Notes: generated by a model not told the origin, from the letters alone. A stretch of DNA of 18,355 nucleotides from Clostridia bacterium (GCA_017466495.1 JAFTUB010000049.1:1-18355); one strand, 5' to 3'. Shown: positions 6,112 through 13,959, numbered from the stretch's first letter. Translations and numbers: made by a program.

Positions 6112-7050
6112 TCAAAGCGTAATGCCCCGGCGGGAGAGGAATTCCTCCACCTCATCCGCCGTGGGAATGGATGTACTGGCACCCGGACGGCTGACCGTAA
6201 TGGCCCCCACCGCGTTGCCGTAACGTACGGCACGGACAATATCCCCCGTGCGCAGATATTCCAGGGTCATGGCGGCGGTAAAAGCATCTCCCGCCGCGGT
6301 GGTGTCCACTGCATCGGTGGGATAGGCGGGAACGATCTCGCCCCGCTCTGCCCCGCGGTCCCAAACGTAGGCTCCGCGGCCACCCAGCTTGATGACAATA
6401 TGCTTGGCATCGCTGACAGAGGCCAGCTTGCGTGCCGCGGCCGCACAGTCTGTCTCACTGTCGGGGCTGATTCCCGTAAAGATCTGGGTTTCGCTCTCAT
6501 TGGGAGAGAGCACCGTCAGGCCTGCCATGCGCGCCAGCGGAAAGTCGGCACGGGCAGGACCTGCATCCACGAATACGGGGATTCCCCGCTTCGCTGCCAT
6601 GGCAGCCGTCTCGAGAATTGCCGCCTCGCCGATCTCCAGCTGCATAAAAATGGCATCGGGTGCGCATTCCAGCGCCGCTTCCACATCCGCGCGGCAGACC
6701 GCGTTGTTGGCACCGGGGTAGACAATGATGCGGTTTGCCCCCTCATCCTCCACCATGATCACCGCAAGCCCTGTGGGCTCTTCCCGGTCGGTGACGATAT
6801 AGCGGGTATCGATCCCCGCGCCGTCGTAAAGACTGCGAAGCGCCTCGCCGTTGGCATCCTCGCCCAGGCGGGTACAGAAGACACAGTCAGCCCCCAGCCG
6901 TGCAAAGGCCAGGGCGGAGTTTGCTCCCTTTCCCCCGGGGACATAGCGGTAGGAGCGAGATTCGATCACCGTTTTCCCGGCCGTGGGAATATCTCCTACC
7001 CGCATCACAAAATCCATATTGGCCGAGCTGACCACCAAAATTTTTGCCAT
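6112..7050 (-). CDS. PfkB-family carbohydrate kinase (ribokinase-like)
   Basis: A 312-residue protein of typical ribokinase length. PfkB signature 1 is at VPGGKGANSALAFARLGA (37-54). Signature 2, DTTAAGDAFTAAM, is at 249-261 with the catalytic base Asp255. SPNESE (182-187) and KLGGRGA (221-227) form the nucleotide-binding part. By family it phosphorylates a sugar, most plausibly ribose to ribose 5-phosphate, but specificity among PfkB members cannot be read from these motifs. The ATG at 7050 has GGGAG about 9 bases upstream and follows the oxidoreductase gene by 24 bases. Pairing with a Gfo/Idh/MocA dehydrogenase suggests a small sugar or inositol catabolic step, though no transporter or regulator accompanies it. 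Confidence 0.9.
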   Translation of the reverse strand: MAKILVVSSANMDFVMRVGDIPTAGKTVIESRSYRYVPGGKGANSALAFARLGADCVFCTRLGEDANGEALRSLYDGAGIDTRYIVTDREEPTGLAVIMVEDEGANRIIVYPGANNAVCRADVEAALECAPDAIFMQLEIGEAAILETAAMAAKRGIPVFVDAGPARADFPLARMAGLTVLSPNESETQIFTGISPDSETDCAAAARKLASVSDAKHIVIKLGGRGAYVWDRGAERGEIVPAYPTDAVDTTAAGDAFTAAMTLEYLRTGDIVRAVRYGNAVGAITVSRPGASTSIPTADEVEEFLSRRGITL

Positions 7051-7074
7051 AATTTTTTCTCCCTGTCTTTTTGA

Positions 7075-8139
7075 TCAATCGAGTACGATCTCGCGCCCCT
7101 GCTCAGAGGAGTCGTACAGTGCCTGCATCATGCGTGCAGTAATAATCACGGTATCAATGTGAGAAGGCTGACGCTCACCGTCCCGCACTGCGCGAAGGAA
7201 GGCATCAATCTCTTCGTCAAACATGGGCTTGGAGGTGTATTCGGGCTTGTAGTCGATCAGCGCCCCGTCGCGGGTGCCGTAAACGGTAAAGTCGCCGCCG
7301 TAGTTGAGACGAATACCCGCCTTGGTTCCAAGGAAATCGATGTAGGTTTCTTTCACCCCAATATTCTGTGCCCATGCGCCGTTGAGGGAGATGGTGGGAC
7401 CTGAGGTACGAACAAAACCCGTGACAAAATCGTCCACGTCATAGGTGCCGTTCAGATCCTTGGTGTCCTCCGCCCACATGGAGCGATAAACATAGCCCGG
7501 CATATCCACGCCCAGACGGGAGTAGGCCGTGCCCGACACCGTCTTCGGCATGGGATCCCCCGTGCAGTACATGACGATATCCAGATAATGCACACCCCAG
7601 TCAATGAGCGTTCCGCCGCCGGCAATGGCTTTGGTGGTAAATGCACCGCCCAGACCCGGAATCGAGCGATGGGCACGGAAAGAAACATAGACGTGATAGA
7701 TTTCCCCCAGCTCCCCGGCATCAATGATCTTCTTCATCTCATTTACCGCAGTATTGAAGCGGTTGACCACACCGATATTGAGCACACGTCCGGTCTCGTG
7801 CTGAACCTTCTGCATCTCCAGCGCCTCGGCATAGGTACGGGCCGCCGGTTTTTCGCAGAGCACGTGTTTCCCCGCCCGCAGGGCTTCCATGGTGATGGTA
7901 GGGTGGACATTGTTGGGCGTGCACACCGAAACAGCCTCCACCTCGGGGTCGGCCAGCACTTGGCGGTAATCGGTCACCGCGATGCCGCAGCCGTACTTTT
8001 CCACGCACTTCTCCGCCTTTTCGGGAATGATCTCGCAAAAATACTTGATCTCAGCCTTTTCGTTCTTGCAGTAACCGGGAATATGTGCCGAATTGGCAAT
8101 GGTTCCGCAGCCGATCACGGCAACCTTGGTCTTAGTCAT
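7075..8139 (-). CDS. Gfo/Idh/MocA-family NAD(P)-dependent oxidoreductase
   Basis: A 354-residue protein. The ATG at 8139 is preferred over a start 27 bases earlier because AAGGAG lies about 7 bases upstream and the Rossmann strand MTKTKVAVIGCGTIANSAHI begins there. The dinucleotide glycine motif is GCGTIA (10-15). The family hallmark CEKPAA is at 95-100 (Lys97). A C-terminal GFO_IDH_MocA fold includes IDWGVHYLD at 179-187, where His184 is a likely catalytic or substrate residue. Members oxidise or reduce sugars, inositols or amino sugars in the cytoplasm; the substrate is unassigned. A 71-base gap separates it from murI, the largest gap in the operon, but I see neither a strong promoter nor a terminator there. 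Confidence 0.92.
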   Translation of the reverse strand: MTKTKVAVIGCGTIANSAHIPGYCKNEKAEIKYFCEIIPEKAEKCVEKYGCGIAVTDYRQVLADPEVEAVSVCTPNNVHPTITMEALRAGKHVLCEKPAARTYAEALEMQKVQHETGRVLNIGVVNRFNTAVNEMKKIIDAGELGEIYHVYVSFRAHRSIPGLGGAFTTKAIAGGGTLIDWGVHYLDIVMYCTGDPMPKTVSGTAYSRLGVDMPGYVYRSMWAEDTKDLNGTYDVDDFVTGFVRTSGPTISLNGAWAQNIGVKETYIDFLGTKAGIRLNYGGDFTVYGTRDGALIDYKPEYTSKPMFDEEIDAFLRAVRDGERQPSHIDTVIITARMMQALYDSSEQGREIVLD

Positions 8140-8210
8140 AGCAGTTCTCCTTTTTTCCCCCAGCACATAAGCGGGTCATTTTTCATCGGCCTATCCCGAC
8201 CGAATACTTC

Positions 8211-8999
8211 CTAAAACCGTTCAATCTCGATCCGGTTGACCTCGGCTTCGATTTCTGCGCCGAGGAAGATCGAGGCCAGCCGCGCAAATCCGGGTGCGCT
8301 GTCGCTGACAAAATAGCGGACACGCCCCGTTTCCCCTGCGCCGGCGGCGGGCACCTGGGCGGCAAGCAGCTTGGCCGCTTCAGCCCCCGAGTTGATCAGC
8401 GTCACCCCGGGCATGACACGGGCGATCGCCCCTGCCAGGATGGGGAAATGGGTGCATCCGAGAATGATCGTATCTACCCCCGCCTCGCGAACGGGGGCAA
8501 GGTAATCCGCAAGTGCCAGCTCCACCATGGGGTCATCGTCGGCAATATGACCGTTCTCCACCAGGGATACCAGCAGCGGGCAGGCAACCGAAACCAGCTC
8601 CACCTGCGGGTCGAGGGCAGAAATTTCCCGGGCAAAGGCGCCGCTGGAAACCGTTGCTCCCGTGGCAAGAAGACCGATCTTTCGGTTCTTTGTCGTCCGC
8701 ACCGCTGTCTGCGCCGCGCCCTCCACCACACCGATAATGGGCAGATCAAACTCCTGCCGCAGGGTATCCAGGGCTGTGGAGCTGACGGTGCCGCAAGCGG
8801 CCAGCACCACATCCACCCCCTCGCCGCAGAGAAAACGCATATCCTGCCGTGCGTAGCGGATGATGGTCTCGGGGGAACGGGTACCGTAGGGAATGCGGCC
8901 GGTGTCCCCGAAATAGACGATGTCCCTTCCGGGAAGCAGGCGAACAGCTTCACGCAGGGCGGTCAAGCCGCCCAGGCCGCTGTCAAAAATACCAATCAT
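8211..8999 (-). CDS. murI: Glutamate racemase
   Basis: A 262-residue cofactor-independent racemase that makes D-glutamate for peptidoglycan. It shows FDSGLGG (5-11), YFGDTGRIPYG (29-39), the first catalytic cysteine Cys69 in LAACGTVSS, and the second, Cys182, in LGCTHFPIL. The commonest form of the first motif is ACNT; here the Asn is Gly (ACGT), a variant that may be lineage-specific. The ATG at 8999 overlaps the ddl stop in the ATGA arrangement, so the two peptidoglycan precursor enzymes are probably translationally coupled. Length and both catalytic motifs are normal, so it should be active. Confidence 0.96.
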   Translation of the reverse strand: MIGIFDSGLGGLTALREAVRLLPGRDIVYFGDTGRIPYGTRSPETIIRYARQDMRFLCGEGVDVVLAACGTVSSTALDTLRQEFDLPIIGVVEGAAQTAVRTTKNRKIGLLATGATVSSGAFAREISALDPQVELVSVACPLLVSLVENGHIADDDPMVELALADYLAPVREAGVDTIILGCTHFPILAGAIARVMPGVTLINSGAEAAKLLAAQVPAAGAGETGRVRYFVSDSAPGFARLASIFLGAEIEAEVNRIEIERF

Positions 9000-10036
9000 G
9001 CCCGCTCTCCTTTGGCGTAAGCCAGCTGTACAATGCGGTCACAGAGGGTGGGGTAATCGATCCCCGCCGCAGCTGCCTCCTGGGGCATCAGGCTGGTGGG
9101 GGTCATTCCGGGCAGGGTGTTTGCTTCCAGGCACCAGAAGGTTCCCTCGGCATCCAGGATAAAGTCAATGCGGGAATAATTCTCCAGACGAAGTGCCGTG
9201 AACACAGCCTTGGCCGAATCGGCGAGACGCTTCGCCTCGTCCTCGGTCAAAGGCGCGGGGCAGATCTCGGTGGTACAGCCCCCCTGGTACTTGTTCTTGT
9301 AATCGTAGAAGCCGCTCTTGGGAATGATCTCAATGGCGGGGAGCGCCTCGCCGTCCAGCACCGCCACCGAAAACTCCCGGCCCACGATCTTTTTCTCAAT
9401 CAGCACGGAGGGCTCATAGGCACGGGCAAAGGCCAGAGCATCTGCCAGCTCCTCCTCGGTTTCTACGATGGAAACGCCGACACTGGAGCCGCAGCTGCAG
9501 GGCTTCACCACGCAGGGAAGGCCGATCTCTTCCTTCACGCGAGCAATGCTGTCATGCTCGGCATCAAACATGATCCAGGGTGCACTGGGAATATCGGCCA
9601 CCAACAGCATCCGCTTGGTCAGGTCCTTATCCATGGCCAGCAGGCTGCCGATATAACCGGTGCCGGTGTAGCGACGGATGGCATAATTGTCCAGGGCGGC
9701 CTGCAGCTGACCGTTCTCCCCCATTGCCCCGTGAAGGGCAATGAACACCACATCCGCCTCGCGGCAGGCCTCCATGACGCCGGGGCCGATCAGCGCCTCG
9801 CGGCCGCCGCAGGAGGCCTTCACCGCCTCAAGGTCGGGAATCTGCTCGGAAACCGCCGCCGTATATTCGGCATCTCCCGCTTTCCGCCAGGTCAGGGGGC
9901 CGTTTACCCCCACATAAACATCCACCAGTGCAACCGCGTGGCCGCGGCCCATGAGGGCGTTGGCAATCAGGCTGCCCGATGTCAAAGAAACTTCACGCTC
10001 GGGGCTCAGACCCCCGGCCAATACAACAATTCGCAT
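8996..10036 (-). CDS. ddl: D-alanine--D-alanine ligase
   Basis: A 346-residue ATP-grasp ligase. Visible motifs are GGLSPEREVSLTSG (8-21, Glu14 region), LHGAMGENGQLQ (101-112), GTGYIGSLLAMDK (125-137), VVKPCSCGSSVGVSI (176-190) and the omega-loop segment FYDYKNKYQGG (243-253). The metal-binding C-terminus is EANTLPGMTPTSLMPQ (304-319). The Tyr in the omega loop is the residue seen in ordinary D-Ala-D-Ala ligases rather than D-Ala-D-lactate enzymes, so it predicts vancomycin-sensitive precursors (family inference). GGGAG lies about 9 bases before the ATG at 10036, and the gene begins 14 bases after cimA ends. It forms a pair with murI. Confidence 0.96.
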   Translation of the reverse strand: MRIVVLAGGLSPEREVSLTSGSLIANALMGRGHAVALVDVYVGVNGPLTWRKAGDAEYTAAVSEQIPDLEAVKASCGGREALIGPGVMEACREADVVFIALHGAMGENGQLQAALDNYAIRRYTGTGYIGSLLAMDKDLTKRMLLVADIPSAPWIMFDAEHDSIARVKEEIGLPCVVKPCSCGSSVGVSIVETEEELADALAFARAYEPSVLIEKKIVGREFSVAVLDGEALPAIEIIPKSGFYDYKNKYQGGCTTEICPAPLTEDEAKRLADSAKAVFTALRLENYSRIDFILDAEGTFWCLEANTLPGMTPTSLMPQEAAAAGIDYPTLCDRIVQLAYAKGERA

Positions 10037-10050
10037 ATGTATCTCCCAAT

Positions 10051-11643
10051 TTATATTTGCTGTTCGTGCAGATAAAACTCCATGGAATCAAGCAGGGCCT
10101 GCCAGCTAGCATCGATAATGTCAGCCGAAACCCCCACCGTGCGCCAAACACGGCTTCCGTCGGTGGACTCGATGAATACCCGAACCACCGAAGCGGTTGC
10201 GCTGTCCGAGCCGGATACACGCACCTTATAGTCGGTCAGCCGTACCCGGTCAATGCAGGGAAAGAATCTCCCCAGGGCCTTGCGCAGGGCGAGGTCAAGG
10301 GCGTTGACAGGGCCGCAGCCCTCGGCGGCGGTGATCTCCTCTGCCCCGTCCACCGCAATCTTGATCAGCGCGGAGCAGGTGCTTCCGCCTCCATCTGCCC
10401 CGTGCTCACGGGAGTAGGGCTCACCGATCATCACCTTGAAGGTCTTCACCGCAAAGAAGGGTCTGCGGAGTCCCAGCCCCTCATAGATGAGCAGCATCAG
10501 GGACGCCTCAGCATCCTCATACTGATACCCCCTGCCCTCTGCCTCCTTCACCCGAGCCAGCACATCGGCCACCTGGGGACTTTCCTTGGTGAGGGTGGGC
10601 AAAATATCCCGCATTTTTTCCTGCAGGGCGGCACGGCCCGACAGGGCGCTGATGAGCAGGTTACGGCTGTTGCCCACTCGCTCGGGATCAATGTGTTCAA
10701 AGGTACGGGGGCGCTTGCGCACCGCGTCAATGTGCATCCCCGCCTTGTGGGTGAAGGCATAGGCCCCCACAAAGGGAGAGCGCTCGTTGAAATCCAAATT
10801 GGCAATCTCGGTGATGGAACGGGCCACCGGGGTGAGGGCCGTCAGCTGTTCCTCGCTGATGCAGGAGAAGCCCATCTTCAGCTGGAGCAGAGGAATGAGG
10901 GTACAGAGATTGGCATTGCCGCAGCGTTCACCGATCCCCGAAACCGTTCCCTGCACCTGCACCGCTCCCGCCAGCACCGCCGACAGGGAGCAGGCCACCG
11001 CCATCCCCATGTCATTGTGGCAATGGATGGCCAGCCTGGCTCCGGGCAGGTGCTCCCGCACCGCCGACACCGTCATGCCGATGATGTCGGGCAGCATCCC
11101 CCCGTTGGTATCGCAAAGAACAAGAGTATCGGCCCCCGCTTCATGGGCGGTTCGCAGAACCTGCAAGGCATAGAGGGGATCGTCGCTGTAGCCGTCAAAG
11201 AAGTGCTCCGCATCAAAGATCACCTCTTTGCCTGCCGATTTCAGATACTGCACCGTATCGGCGATCATGGCCAGGTTCTCCTCCTTGGTGGTGTTGAGCA
11301 CCTTCTCGATCTGATATCCCCAGCTTTTGCCGAAAACGGCAATCACGGGCACCGCACTCTCTGCGATGGCCGCAAGCGCGGGATCCTCGCAGGCGCGCTC
11401 TCCCGCACGGCGGGTACTGCCGAATGCCACCAAACGGGCGTTTTGGAGAGTCTTGCCCAGCTCCTCCGCACGGTGGAAAATATCCCAGTCGTTAGAGCCG
11501 AGGGCAAAATTCCCCGCCTCAATATAGGATACGCCGAGATCGTCCAGGGCGTGAATGACCCGGAAGCGATCGGTCTCGGTGAAGGCAACCCCGGCGCCCT
11601 GGGCACCGTCCCGCAGGGTGGTGTCAAAAATCTCAATCTTCAT
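10051..11643 (-). CDS. cimA: (R)-citramalate synthase
   Basis: A 530-residue DRE-TIM metallolyase of the citramalate synthase subfamily, which condenses pyruvate and acetyl-CoA in the threonine-independent route to 2-oxobutyrate and isoleucine. The ATG at 11643 is chosen because GGGAG is about 8 bases upstream and the protein then opens with MKIEIFDTTLRDGAQGAG; RDGAQG rather than the RDGEQ of LeuA supports CimA. Other features are HCHNDMGMA (207-215, metal His207/His209), GTVSGIGERCGNANL (232-246), THKAGMHIDAV (298-308) and a LeuA-type regulatory dimer domain from about 395 to 520 (LTDYKVRV at 469-476). It begins 13 bases after prmC. No other isoleucine or leucine genes are present, which is unusual for this enzyme. 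Feedback by isoleucine is plausible from the domain. Confidence 0.93.
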   Translation of the reverse strand: MKIEIFDTTLRDGAQGAGVAFTETDRFRVIHALDDLGVSYIEAGNFALGSNDWDIFHRAEELGKTLQNARLVAFGSTRRAGERACEDPALAAIAESAVPVIAVFGKSWGYQIEKVLNTTKEENLAMIADTVQYLKSAGKEVIFDAEHFFDGYSDDPLYALQVLRTAHEAGADTLVLCDTNGGMLPDIIGMTVSAVREHLPGARLAIHCHNDMGMAVACSLSAVLAGAVQVQGTVSGIGERCGNANLCTLIPLLQLKMGFSCISEEQLTALTPVARSITEIANLDFNERSPFVGAYAFTHKAGMHIDAVRKRPRTFEHIDPERVGNSRNLLISALSGRAALQEKMRDILPTLTKESPQVADVLARVKEAEGRGYQYEDAEASLMLLIYEGLGLRRPFFAVKTFKVMIGEPYSREHGADGGGSTCSALIKIAVDGAEEITAAEGCGPVNALDLALRKALGRFFPCIDRVRLTDYKVRVSGSDSATASVVRVFIESTDGSRVWRTVGVSADIIDASWQALLDSMEFYLHEQQI

Positions 11644-11656
11644 GTTTCTTCTCCCA

Positions 11657-12472
11657 TCAAAGTTCGGTGAGGACAGCCAGGCGGTCACAGCCGCCGAGAT
11701 CACGGAAGATTTCACAGATCAGTCCATGCTCCCGTGCAAGCTCCCCCAGGGCCTCGGCCTGATCGTAGCCGATTTCGAAGATAAAGCATCCCCCCGGAGC
11801 AAGGGCCCCGCGGTAATGCGTCAGAATTGCGCGATAAAAGATCAATCCGTCCTCTCCCCCATCCAGCGCCGTCATGGGCTCATGGGCAAGTTCGGGGGCC
11901 AGGGAGGGCAGAACATCCCGCACGATGTAGGGCGGATTGGAGAGAATGGCGGCATACTGCCCAACGGCGCCTTCCCCCGCCAGCACGTCGCCCTGCCGCA
12001 CCGTCAGACGGTCCGCCACGCCATTGCGGCGGGCATTTTCCGGAGCGAGGGTCAAGGGGACGGGGAAAGCATCCACCGCATCCGCCACACAGTCGGGACG
12101 GGATGCCAGGGTGGACACAGCAATGCATCCGCTCCCGGTGCAAAGGTCAAGGAAACGGCTGTCCCGGGGCAGGTGGGCAATGGCGTATTCCACCAACAGC
12201 TCAGTATCGGCCCGGGGGATCAGACACCCCTCGGCCACCCGATAGGTTTCCCGCCAAAAGCTCCATTCCCCGATGATGTACTGGAGAGGTTCCCTGTCCG
12301 CCCGTCGGCGAAGTGCCGCCAGCAGATCGGGATCGGTGTAGTTTCGGTGGGGACTGCACTTCAGCTCGGCGGTATCCACGCCGCAGAAATGCGTCAGGAG
12401 CTGTGCCGCATCAAAGGCCGGCGAGTCCACGCCCGCATCCGCTAAAAACGCTGTCATTTCGCCGTAGGTCAT
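11657..12472 (-). CDS. prmC: Peptide chain release factor N5-glutamine methyltransferase
   Basis: A 271-residue PrmC/HemK protein that methylates the Gln of the GGQ motif in release factors RF1 and RF2. It has the N-terminal helical domain with EPLQYIIGEWSFW (61-73), the signature CLIPRADTELLVEYA (83-97), SAM motif LDLCTGSGCIA (108-118) and the diagnostic NPPY at 179-182. The ATG at 12472 has GGAAGGTGAG just upstream. It is the first gene of the eight-gene run and lies close to a good extended -10 promoter. In many Firmicutes prmC sits next to prfA; here prfA is absent and prmC heads an otherwise unrelated gene set. Confidence 0.95.
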   Translation of the reverse strand: MTYGEMTAFLADAGVDSPAFDAAQLLTHFCGVDTAELKCSPHRNYTDPDLLAALRRRADREPLQYIIGEWSFWRETYRVAEGCLIPRADTELLVEYAIAHLPRDSRFLDLCTGSGCIAVSTLASRPDCVADAVDAFPVPLTLAPENARRNGVADRLTVRQGDVLAGEGAVGQYAAILSNPPYIVRDVLPSLAPELAHEPMTALDGGEDGLIFYRAILTHYRGALAPGGCFIFEIGYDQAEALGELAREHGLICEIFRDLGGCDRLAVLTEL

Positions 12473-12501
12473 GTTCTCACCTTCCTTTTCCTATTCTCTT
12501 C

Positions 12502-12510
12502 ATTATATCA
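12502..12510 (-). promoter_or_regulatory. Extended -10 promoter for the prmC-yqgF operon
   Basis: The minus strand reads TGATATAAT (12510-12502), a perfect extended -10, 30 bases before the prmC ATG. No good -35 is present at the expected distance; TTTCCA at an 18-base spacing is the nearest. It is divergent from the promoter at 12625-12652. Confidence 0.6.
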
Positions 12511-12535
12511 CAAAAGCACAGGGGATGGAAAGAGC

Positions 12536-12569
12536 TTTGCCCAAAAAACTTCATTATTTTTTGCCCAAA
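12536..12569. repeat. Pair of 10-bp direct repeats in the divergent intergenic region
   Basis: TTTGCCCAAA occurs at 12536-12545 and again at 12560-12569, 24 bp apart. It lies between the prmC promoter and the promoter of the cysteine-rich small protein. It could be a regulator site or chance in an AT-rich stretch. The rest of the 214-base gap (12473-12686) contains only the two promoters. Confidence 0.3.
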
Positions 12570-12624
12570 TTTCCCCAAAGGGCGCAAATGGAAAAAAATT
12601 CACAAAATAATCCGCCGAAAGCCC

Positions 12625-12652
12625 TTGCATTTGCCGATAAATGTGGTATACT
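12625..12652 (+). promoter_or_regulatory. Sigma-A-type promoter of the cysteine-rich small protein
   Basis: TTGCAT (12625-12630), 16-base spacer, TATACT (12647-12652). The predicted start is near 12659, giving a leader of about 28 bases before the ATG at 12687 with AGGAGG at 12672-12677. Confidence 0.75.
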
Positions 12653-12686
12653 ATAGTTGAAGTTTTATTATAGGAGGTATCCTGCC

Positions 12687-12950
12687 ATGTTCTGGATCAA
12701 GGAAAAGGAAAAGGTAAACTACGGCAAGATCATCGGCATCTCGGTCGGTATCGTTCTGGGCGTTGTTGCCATCGCCGCCATCGCATACAAGCTTTGGGAG
12801 AAGTATTGCCCCTGCCTGTGCGACGCTTGCTGCGACGATCTGCTGGATGAGTTTGACGATTGCGACTGCGACTTCTGCGAAGAGGATGATGCCATCGCCT
12901 GCGATTGCTGCGACTGCATCGCTGAGGAAACCGTTGAGGCTGCTGAGTAA
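12687..12950 (+). CDS. Small single-pass membrane protein with cysteine- and aspartate-rich tail, unknown function
   Basis: An 87-residue protein. The ATG at 12687 is chosen over an earlier in-frame ATG at 12657 because a perfect AGGAGG (12672-12677) precedes it by 9 bases and the promoter start falls near 12659. Residues 1-14 are basic. Residues 15-36 (from KIIGISVGIVLGVV) form one transmembrane helix. Residues 41-77 hold 12 cysteines (41, 43, 45, 48, 49, 59, 61, 64, 72, 74, 75, 77) among many Asp/Glu, including CPC, CC, CDC and CDCC patterns. I do not recognise the family. The positive-inside rule puts the short basic N-terminus in the cytoplasm and the tail outside, but helix orientation is uncertain. 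Metal binding, a redox or zinc-like cluster, or disulfide cross-linking are inferences from composition. It is monocistronic, with its own promoter and a strong terminator, so it is probably well expressed. Confidence 0.85.
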   Translation: MFWIKEKEKVNYGKIIGISVGIVLGVVAIAAIAYKLWEKYCPCLCDACCDDLLDEFDDCDCDFCEEDDAIACDCCDCIAEETVEAAE

Positions 12951-12959
12951 GCATTCCCC

Positions 12960-12996
12960 AAAAGGACACTGCACCATGGTGCAGTGTCCTTTTTTT
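12960..12996 (+). terminator. Intrinsic terminator after the cysteine-rich small protein gene
   Basis: Stem GGACACTGCAC (12964-12974), loop CATG, stem GTGCAGTGTCC (12979-12989), then T7 (12990-12996), with A4 on the left. It begins 9 bases after the stop codon and separates this gene from the next promoter, which starts 6 bases later. Confidence 0.93.
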
Positions 12997-13002
12997 GCGC
13001 CG

Positions 13003-13031
13003 TTGACTTTTTTCCCCGATTGCGTTATAAT
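13003..13031 (+). promoter_or_regulatory. Near-consensus sigma-A promoter of the EamA transporter operon
   Basis: TTGACT (13003-13008), spacer of 17, TATAAT (13026-13031): one mismatch from consensus. The ribosome site AAGGAGG is at 13049-13055 and the start codon at 13063, so the leader is short (about 25 bases). Confidence 0.85.
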
Positions 13032-13062
13032 AAATCCATCCCACCTGCAAGGAGGTTTTTCC

Positions 13063-13959
13063 ATGCGGCACTCCCTCTCGCCCCGGCTGCTGATGGTTCT
13101 TTCCATGACCGTGTTCGGCACCCTCGGCCCTTTTGTCCGATACATCCCCCTGGCCTCGGCGGAGCTGGCCATGTGGCGCGCCATTGCCGCCGCCCTGCTC
13201 ATCGGCCTGGTTTTGCTTTTGCGTCGAGCCCGCATACCGGCGGGCATCCTGCGCGCTGCCCTGCCCCTGCTCCTGCTTTCGGGCGCGGCCATGGGAGTAA
13301 ACTGGATCCTGCTCTTTGAGGCATACCGCTATACCACCGTTTCCGCGGCCACCCTCAGCTATTATTTTGCCCCGGTGCTGGTCACCCTCCTCTGCCCCCT
13401 CCTCTTCCGTGAGCGGATGACCGCCCGCAATCTTCTCTGCTTTATCATGTCAACTCTGGGCATTGTGCTGATCACCGGCTTTGCCCCCGCCGAAGATGGG
13501 AACCGCCACCTCATCGGCATCCTTTTCGGACTGGGTGCCGCCGTCCTCTACGCTTCGGTAATCCTGCTCAACAAAGTCATTCGCGGTATCGACGGCATCA
13601 CCCGCACCTTCTTTCAGTTTTTGGCTGCGGCCCTGGTGCTGATCCCCTACACCTGTCTGAGCGGCCCCGTGGAGGCTGCAACCCTGGATCTGCGCGGACT
13701 GATCTGCCTTGCGGTGGTCTGCCTGATCCATACCGGCCTCAACTACTGTCTCTATTTCTCGGCCATCCGCGGCCTGCCGGGACAGCAGACCGCCCTCCTC
13801 AGCTACATCGATCCCCTGGTGGCGGTGATCGTCTCAGTGACGGTGCTGGGTGAGGCCATGACCCTTTGGCAGGTGATCGGCGGCGTGCTGATTTTGGGCT
13901 TCACCCTCTTCGGAGAAATGAGTGCGGCTCGCGCCCCCGCGCAGGAGAAAAAACCTTGA
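13063..13959 (+). CDS. EamA/DMT-superfamily transporter (RhaT/YdcZ-like permease)
   Basis: A 298-residue integral membrane protein with about ten hydrophobic helices arranged as two EamA repeats of roughly 140 residues. The start ATG at 13063 has AAGGAGG 8 bases upstream; earlier in-frame starts lie upstream of the promoter. The repeats show the usual segments: SMTVFGTLGPFVRYIPLAS near the N-terminus, APVLVTLLCPLLFRERMTA at the end of repeat 1, and YIDPLVAVIVSVTVLGEAMT with a following helix at the end of repeat 2. By family it is a drug/metabolite transporter, usually exporting amino acids or other small metabolites; the substrate is not predictable. It is first in a two-gene operon with a lipoprotein whose start overlaps its stop. 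Confidence 0.92.
   Translation: MRHSLSPRLLMVLSMTVFGTLGPFVRYIPLASAELAMWRAIAAALLIGLVLLLRRARIPAGILRAALPLLLLSGAAMGVNWILLFEAYRYTTVSAATLSYYFAPVLVTLLCPLLFRERMTARNLLCFIMSTLGIVLITGFAPAEDGNRHLIGILFGLGAAVLYASVILLNKVIRGIDGITRTFFQFLAAALVLIPYTCLSGPVEAATLDLRGLICLAVVCLIHTGLNYCLYFSAIRGLPGQQTALLSYIDPLVAVIVSVTVLGEAMTLWQVIGGVLILGFTLFGEMSAARAPAQEKKP

Noticed and set aside
5587..7074. 495-codon plus-strand frame antisense to the hydrolase and kinase genes
   Set aside because: It spans two real genes and their gap on the other strand and has no motif of its own.
8177..8206. Short stem (TCGGTC/GGCCGA on the minus strand) in the murI-oxidoreductase gap considered as a terminator
   Set aside because: Six pairs with a G-U and no T-tract; not a credible terminator.
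9979..11670. 563-codon plus-strand frame antisense to cimA
   Set aside because: Shadow of cimA; no start context and no family features.
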